Assembly: GCA_020629635.1 (NCBI GenBank)
Contig: JAHDCX010000013.1
Location: 62,001-126,000 of the forward strand
DNA from: Acidimicrobiales bacterium
GTDB lineage: Bacteria; Actinomycetota; Acidimicrobiia; Acidimicrobiales; SHLQ01
Direction of reading: 5' to 3'
Length of the DNA stretch: 64,000 bases
Shown here: one piece after another, positions 60,194 through 64,000 of the stretch
Numbering within the stretch: the stretch's first letter is position 1
Layout of the letters: every line of letters starts with the position of its first letter
Program-made: the position numbers and the translations under genes
The notes under the pieces: model-generated
What the model was told of the DNA's origin: nothing
The model's input: the letters and a program-made list of their open reading frames with translations, nothing else
The model's database searches: none

Positions 60194-62118
60194 CGGCCTC
60201 GAGCGCTCGTTGCGCTGATCCACAGCTCGCTGATCCGGGAGATCACGGCATCGACCGGCATCCCGGTCGAATCAACGAGGGTCGCGTCGTTCGCTTGCAC
60301 GAGCGGATCGTGTTCCCGGGTCGAATCGATCCGATCACGTTCGGCGATTCGCTGCATCATGTCGGCGAGATCAACATCGCCGCTCTCGCTCGCTCGGCGT
60401 CGAGCCCGCTCTTCGACGGTGGCGGTCAAGAAGACCTTGCACGCCGCGTCAGGAAAGATCGCGGTGCCGATGTCTCGCCCTTCGATCACTGCGGCTCCAC
60501 GTCGGCGTGCCCACTCGCGCTGCTGCTCGGCAAGTACCGCCCGCACCCCCGAGATGGCCGCGACCGGCGAGACCGCCGAGGTGACCTCTGGCGTACGGAT
60601 GTCGGCGGTGACGTCTTCGCCGTCGACGATGACTCGCCCCGCCCCGACACGAATGTCACTGCGTTCCGCCGCGGACGTGACTGCGGTGGTGTTGTCGATC
60701 GACACACCGGTTCGGAGCACTGCGAGCGCAACGGATCGGTACATCGCTCCCGTATCGAGGTGGGGAAGGTGGAGTGCATCGGCGACCGCAGCCGCGACCG
60801 TGGATTTGCCGCTCCCTGCAGGGCCGTCGATCGCCAGGACGAGTGGCTCGGAGCGGGTCTCGGACCGGAACTGATCGAGCATCGCCCAGAAGCCAGGGAA
60901 CGTCTTGTCGACACAATCCGGATCGTTCACGACGACCCCCGGCTCGACCAAGCCGAGCAGCGCAAGCGACATCGCCATCCGATGATCTTCGTAGGTGTCC
61001 ACGGCTGCGTGGCGATGTTCCCCACCGACGACGGAGAATCCATCGTCGTCGATCGTTGCCTCGATGCCGAGCCGCTGCAGCTCGGTCACGGCGGCGGCAA
61101 CACGATCGCTCTCCTTCGTCGTTCGGATGAAGCCGATGCCGGTGGCAGAGCTCCGACCATCTGCTCGGGCGGCGAGCGCGGCGAAGGTCGGCGCCGTGTC
61201 GCTCATGTCCCCGAGGTCGACGGTCGCCGGGCGCAACATTCCGCTGCCTCGGACCTCGATCCGGTCCTCGTCGACCCAGACACGGGCACCCATCGAGCGG
61301 ATGACTTCGGCGAATCCGACGTCCCCCTGGGACGAGTTCGAGCCGATCCCCTCGACCACGACCCGTCCGCCGACGATGGCTGCTGCGGCCAGCGGATAGG
61401 TCGCCGTGGAGGCATCCGGCTCGACGCGGTGGGTGCAGGCGACATAGTTCCCTGGCTCCACGCGATAGCCGTTGTCGAGCCGCTCGACGGCAATGCCGAA
61501 CGCCGCCATCGCATCGATCGTGAGATCGATGTACGGCTGAGAGACGGACCGGCCTCTCAGCGAGAGGACGAGTCCGCTCGGCAACGTCGGCGCGATCATC
61601 AAGAGCGCAGAAACGAACTGACTCGAGACGGAGGCGTCGATCTCCACACGGCTCGTGCCGTCGAATCCGCCGTCGACGACGATCGGGATCGTGTCCGAAT
61701 CGAGCGTCACACCGAGCGAACGCAATGCTGCGGTGAGCGGATCCATGGGCCGACCACGCATTTGCTCGTGGGCATCGAGGGTGCCCGAACCCGCAGCGGC
61801 GACGAGCGGCAGAATGAATCGTGCGGTCGTTCCCGACATGCGAGCGTCGATCGGTTGAAGGGGCGGGCGAGGCTGGCCACCGGTTCCTGTCACTTCGACG
61901 ACGTCCCCATCGCGGGTGACCGTCGCACCGAGCGCACGGACGGCGCCGATCATGGCGTCGACGTCGTCAGCCTTTCCGATGCCCCGAAGCACACTCGTCC
62001 CGTGAGCAAGGGCGGCGATCGGAAGCACCCGATTGACGATGCTCTTCGACCCGGGGAGTACCACGACGCTGTCGAGCGTGCCCTCGATCGGCTCCACGTG
62101 GCGTGCCTCGATCGTCAC
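60190..62118 (-). CDS. aroA-cmk: Fused EPSP synthase and cytidylate kinase
   Basis: A 642-residue bifunctional protein. Residues 1-416 are AroA, which joins PEP to shikimate 3-phosphate: LPGSKSIVNR (21-30), DARMSGTTARFILPL, QMRGRPMDPL and TKESDR. Residues about 426-642 are CMP kinase: Walker A DGPAGSGKST (431-440), HLDTGAMYRSVALAVL, EGRDIGTAIFPDA and the Arg-rich lid RRASESGDVD. The joint is only about ten residues. GTG start overlaps the tyrA stop (GTGA). Frame and spacing make a sequencing-error fusion unlikely, since a separate cmk start is not visible. Confidence 0.94.
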   Translation of the reverse strand: MTIEARHVEPIEGTLDSVVVLPGSKSIVNRVLPIAALAHGTSVLRGIGKADDVDAMIGAVRALGATVTRDGDVVEVTGTGGQPRPPLQPIDARMSGTTARFILPLVAAAGSGTLDAHEQMRGRPMDPLTAALRSLGVTLDSDTIPIVVDGGFDGTSRVEIDASVSSQFVSALLMIAPTLPSGLVLSLRGRSVSQPYIDLTIDAMAAFGIAVERLDNGYRVEPGNYVACTHRVEPDASTATYPLAAAAIVGGRVVVEGIGSNSSQGDVGFAEVIRSMGARVWVDEDRIEVRGSGMLRPATVDLGDMSDTAPTFAALAARADGRSSATGIGFIRTTKESDRVAAAVTELQRLGIEATIDDDGFSVVGGEHRHAAVDTYEDHRMAMSLALLGLVEPGVVVNDPDCVDKTFPGFWAMLDQFRSETRSEPLVLAIDGPAGSGKSTVAAAVADALHLPHLDTGAMYRSVALAVLRTGVSIDNTTAVTSAAERSDIRVGAGRVIVDGEDVTADIRTPEVTSAVSPVAAISGVRAVLAEQQREWARRRGAAVIEGRDIGTAIFPDAACKVFLTATVEERARRRASESGDVDLADMMQRIAERDRIDSTREHDPLVQANDATLVDSTGMPVDAVISRISELWISATSARGR

Positions 62119-63194
62119 GACAGTTCCCGGGTCGAGGGGCGGTACCCGCGGGCGAGCAGTCCACCCCGAAGAATATCGGCATGGTCACGGCCGACCAGCA
62201 GGACAAGCACGCCGGTGGGACCTTCTGCCGAGTGGGCGATTTCGAGGTCGTAGATGTTCACGTCGAGTTCGGCGGCAAGGCCGGTGACTGCGGCGAGTTC
62301 GCCTTGTTGATCTTTCACCCGAACCCGCACCTCAGACAGATGATCCGGAAGCGCCGATGCGGTCGGGAGGTTGGCCCGGGCGTCCCGGGCTGACTGCAGC
62401 CGAGCATGGATTTCTGTGTCGGCATGGCGCTCGATCGCGCCACGGACCTTGCCGAGCTCGTCGATCACCTGATCGAGTGCGTCGAGGATCGCCGCATCGT
62501 TCTGGATGCAGATCGACGGCCAGATCGCAGGAGAACCCGACGCAATCCGCGTCATGTCACGAAATCCGCCGGCCGCCAAACGGAGCATCGCAAGGTGCTC
62601 GTCGGACCGCTCCCCCGCGATGTTCATGAGCGTCGCGGCCACCAGATGGGGAACGTGCGAAACCATCGCCACCATCCGATCGTGTGCCGCCGGCGACAAC
62701 GTGACCGGATCCGCGCCAAGCGAACTCACGAGTTCGTGTGCCACCGCGAACGACTCATCAGACGTCGACGCTGCGGGCGTGATGACCCACGACGCACCCC
62801 GAAAGAGTTCGGCTCGTGCGCCACTCAGCCCGGATTGTTCCGAACCGGCCATCGGGTGTGTCGGCACGAAACGGGGGTCCTGCACGGTCGACGCGATCTG
62901 AGCCTTGACCGAGCCGGTGTCGATGACCACGCCGTCGGTCTCTGTCAGCGCCCGTTGAACAGCATCCACGATGTGGTCCGCGGGCGTGGCGACGATCGTG
63001 AGGACCGAGTCACGCTCGGCACCGCACCGAGTGATCACGCCTCGATCTCGAGCCGACGCGACGATGTCGGGATCGACATCGTCGCCCCAGACGTCGTATC
63101 CCAGCTCTCGAAGGGCAAGTGCGATCGAGCCACCGATCAGGCCGAGCCCGATCACTCCCACGGTCGGGCGCCCGGCGCCCCCAGCACTCGACAT
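62115..63194 (-). CDS. tyrA: Prephenate dehydrogenase with C-terminal ACT domain
   Basis: A 359-residue enzyme for tyrosine synthesis. NAD-binding VGVIGLGLIGGSIALALREL, then VIDTGSVKAQIA, THPMAGSEQSGLSGA and AHDRMVAMVSHVPHLVAATL. The last 75 residues (LSEVRVRVKDQQGELAAVTG) form an ACT domain, suggesting feedback control by an amino acid. TAGGCT (63203-63208) is eight bases before the ATG. Confidence 0.93.
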   Translation of the reverse strand: MSSAGGAGRPTVGVIGLGLIGGSIALALRELGYDVWGDDVDPDIVASARDRGVITRCGAERDSVLTIVATPADHIVDAVQRALTETDGVVIDTGSVKAQIASTVQDPRFVPTHPMAGSEQSGLSGARAELFRGASWVITPAASTSDESFAVAHELVSSLGADPVTLSPAAHDRMVAMVSHVPHLVAATLMNIAGERSDEHLAMLRLAAGGFRDMTRIASGSPAIWPSICIQNDAAILDALDQVIDELGKVRGAIERHADTEIHARLQSARDARANLPTASALPDHLSEVRVRVKDQQGELAAVTGLAAELDVNIYDLEIAHSAEGPTGVLVLLVGRDHADILRGGLLARGYRPSTRELS

Positions 63195-63202
63195 CGGCGA
63201 CG

Positions 63203-63208
63203 AGCCTA
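63203..63208 (-). promoter_or_regulatory. -10 element (TAGGCT) before tyrA
   Basis: Minus-strand hexamer overlapping the stop codon of the upstream pseudouridine synthase gene and ending eight bases before the tyrA ATG. Confidence 0.4.
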
Positions 63209-63931
63209 GCGATCCGGGGTTGCGCTGCGTTCGAGCTGATCAAGCTCCGCCGGATCGAGGTCTCGCCACTCCCCTGGGGCGAGCTGACGGTCAGTAAACG
63301 ACCCGATCCGGACTCGTACCAGCCGCGTGACGGGATGTCCGATCGCATCGCACATTCGCCGAACCTGCCGGTTGCGTCCCTCATGAATCGTGATGCGAAG
63401 CAGACCCGGCGAAGGTGACGAAACTTTCGCCGGCGCCGTCATCCCATCGTCGAGTTCGATGCCGTCGCGCAGTGACCGAACCGCGAGGCGGGACGGATTT
63501 CCGTCCACGGATGCGAGATACTCCTTTTCGACGCCGTGGCTCGGATGCGTCAACCGATGGGCCAGGGCGCCGTCATTCGTCAACAGAATCAAGCCTTCGG
63601 TGTCTGCGTCCAACCGACCCACCGGGTAGAGCCGCTCCGCGACGTCCACGAGATCGACGACCGTTTGACGCCCATGAGTGTCTTGGGCGGTCGAGATCAC
63701 GCCAACCGGCTTGTTGAGCACGACCGTTCGCCGGGTCGGATCGATGTGGGCGATCACGCCGTCGACGCGGACGACGTCAGATTCTGGGTCGACCCGTCGG
63801 CCGAGTTCCGCAACCTCGTCGTTGACGGTCACCCGCCCGTCAGCGATCAAGTCCTCGCAAACTCGACGTGATCCGACACCCGCATGGGCGAGAACCTTCT
63901 GGAGGCGTTGCCCGGCCGGAAGATCCGTCAT
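63206..63931 (-). CDS. rluB: RsuA/RluB-family rRNA pseudouridine synthase
   Basis: A 241-residue enzyme converting specific rRNA uridines to pseudouridine. An N-terminal S4 domain (RLQKVLAHAGVGSRRVCEDL) is followed by the catalytic domain with the Asp in VGRLDADTEGLILLTNDG and the closing RNRQVRRMCDAIGHPVTRLV. RluB, RluE and RsuA cannot be told apart reliably from sequence alone; the short form and position favour RluB. Confidence 0.9.
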   Translation of the reverse strand: MTDLPAGQRLQKVLAHAGVGSRRVCEDLIADGRVTVNDEVAELGRRVDPESDVVRVDGVIAHIDPTRRTVVLNKPVGVISTAQDTHGRQTVVDLVDVAERLYPVGRLDADTEGLILLTNDGALAHRLTHPSHGVEKEYLASVDGNPSRLAVRSLRDGIELDDGMTAPAKVSSPSPGLLRITIHEGRNRQVRRMCDAIGHPVTRLVRVRIGSFTDRQLAPGEWRDLDPAELDQLERSATPDR

Positions 63932-63934
63932 TGG

Positions 63935-64000
63935 TCAGTCGCGGAGGTCGATGACGTCGTCGTCGGGCCTCTCGGGCGCCGACTCGACGACATCTGTGGG
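63935..64000 (-). CDS. C-terminal end of a gene that continues beyond the window
   Basis: The minus strand has an open frame from the window edge to TGA at 63935-63937, giving an acidic tail ending DDDVIDLRD. It stops three bases before the pseudouridine synthase gene. scpB commonly precedes rluB, so this may be the ScpB tail, but 21 residues are too few to tell. Confidence 0.45.
   Translation of the reverse strand, partial: PTDVVESAPERPDDDVIDLRD

Noticed and set aside
1-64000. Prophage, transposon or genomic-island boundaries
   Set aside because: No integrase, transposase, phage structural gene, terminal inverted repeat or tRNA-adjacent direct repeat was found; the single tRNA gene is intact and flanked by housekeeping-type genes.

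Overview
This is a 64 kb window of high-GC DNA from an actinobacterium. The evidence is a complete Pup-proteasome locus (dop, pup, prcB, prcA, pafA, pafB, pafC), mycothione reductase, an F420/PPOX-type oxidoreductase, a conservon (cvnABCD), helY next to tat genes, and a pgsA-gcvH-garA-DUF151-merR cluster like that of mycobacteria. The fused aroA-cmk, the double-domain ThyX protein and the gene order make me favour Acidimicrobiia (Ilumatobacter-like), but that placement is inference. I see no prophage, insertion sequence, CRISPR array or rRNA. The window reads as ordinary chromosome with one small accessory-looking stretch (about 23.4-28.4 kb).

Layout. 1-7142: Pup-proteasome operon, entered inside dop, with an uncharacterised helix-turn-helix gene between prcA and pafA, then the DNA-damage regulators pafB and pafC. 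7157-9222: two tandem signal peptidase I genes. 9244-14835: a GDPD enzyme (minus strand), a zinc-ribbon protein, tatB-tatC-helY and an orphan lipid-kinase accessory domain. 14854-18053: double ThyX, acidic zinc-ribbon protein, a hypothetical protein and an acetyltransferase. 18085-19311: an RGD/RGG-rich protein (minus). 19312-19829: 518 bp between divergent genes that ends in the only strong T-tailed terminator I found, suggesting a small RNA. 19830-22168: S4 RNA-binding protein, PPOX, SRPBCC and nitroreductase genes. 22191-28376 (minus): flavoprotein, membrane protein, two YigZ-like genes, small lipoproteins and a short HelD. 28666-37212: YqgE, lipoprotein, 2OG oxygenase, enoyl reductase, an AlkB-like gene under a LexA box, YihY, a nucleotidase, a nucleotidyltransferase, a HAD phosphatase and a beta-hydroxyacid dehydrogenase. 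37217-44640: mycothione reductase, an IspD-like protein, the conservon and aroC. 44678-48114 (minus): M15 peptidase, MerR, DUF151, GarA, GcvH, PgsA. 48141-54513: HIT, DUF2079, SRAP, a cell-wall amidase, a stand-alone LigD polymerase domain and tRNA-Pro. 54520-64000: SpoIIE phosphatase, der, DUF512, ispH, plsC, aroA-cmk, tyrA, a pseudouridine synthase and the 3' end of another gene.

Expression. Two features recur. Many genes are chained by 4-base ATGA/GTGA overlaps, which implies translational coupling. About 25 first genes have a TANNNT -10 hexamer only 6-9 bases before the start codon, leaving no room for a ribosome-binding site, so leaderless transcription appears to be common. Two divergent gene pairs share back-to-back -10 boxes, one of them inside a perfect 10-bp palindrome.

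Function. The genes combine protein turnover and export (proteasome, Tat, signal peptidases), DNA-damage handling (PafBC, AlkB-like, SRAP, LigD polymerase domain), shikimate and isoprenoid synthesis (tyrA, aroA, aroC, ispH), thiol redox chemistry and envelope maintenance.
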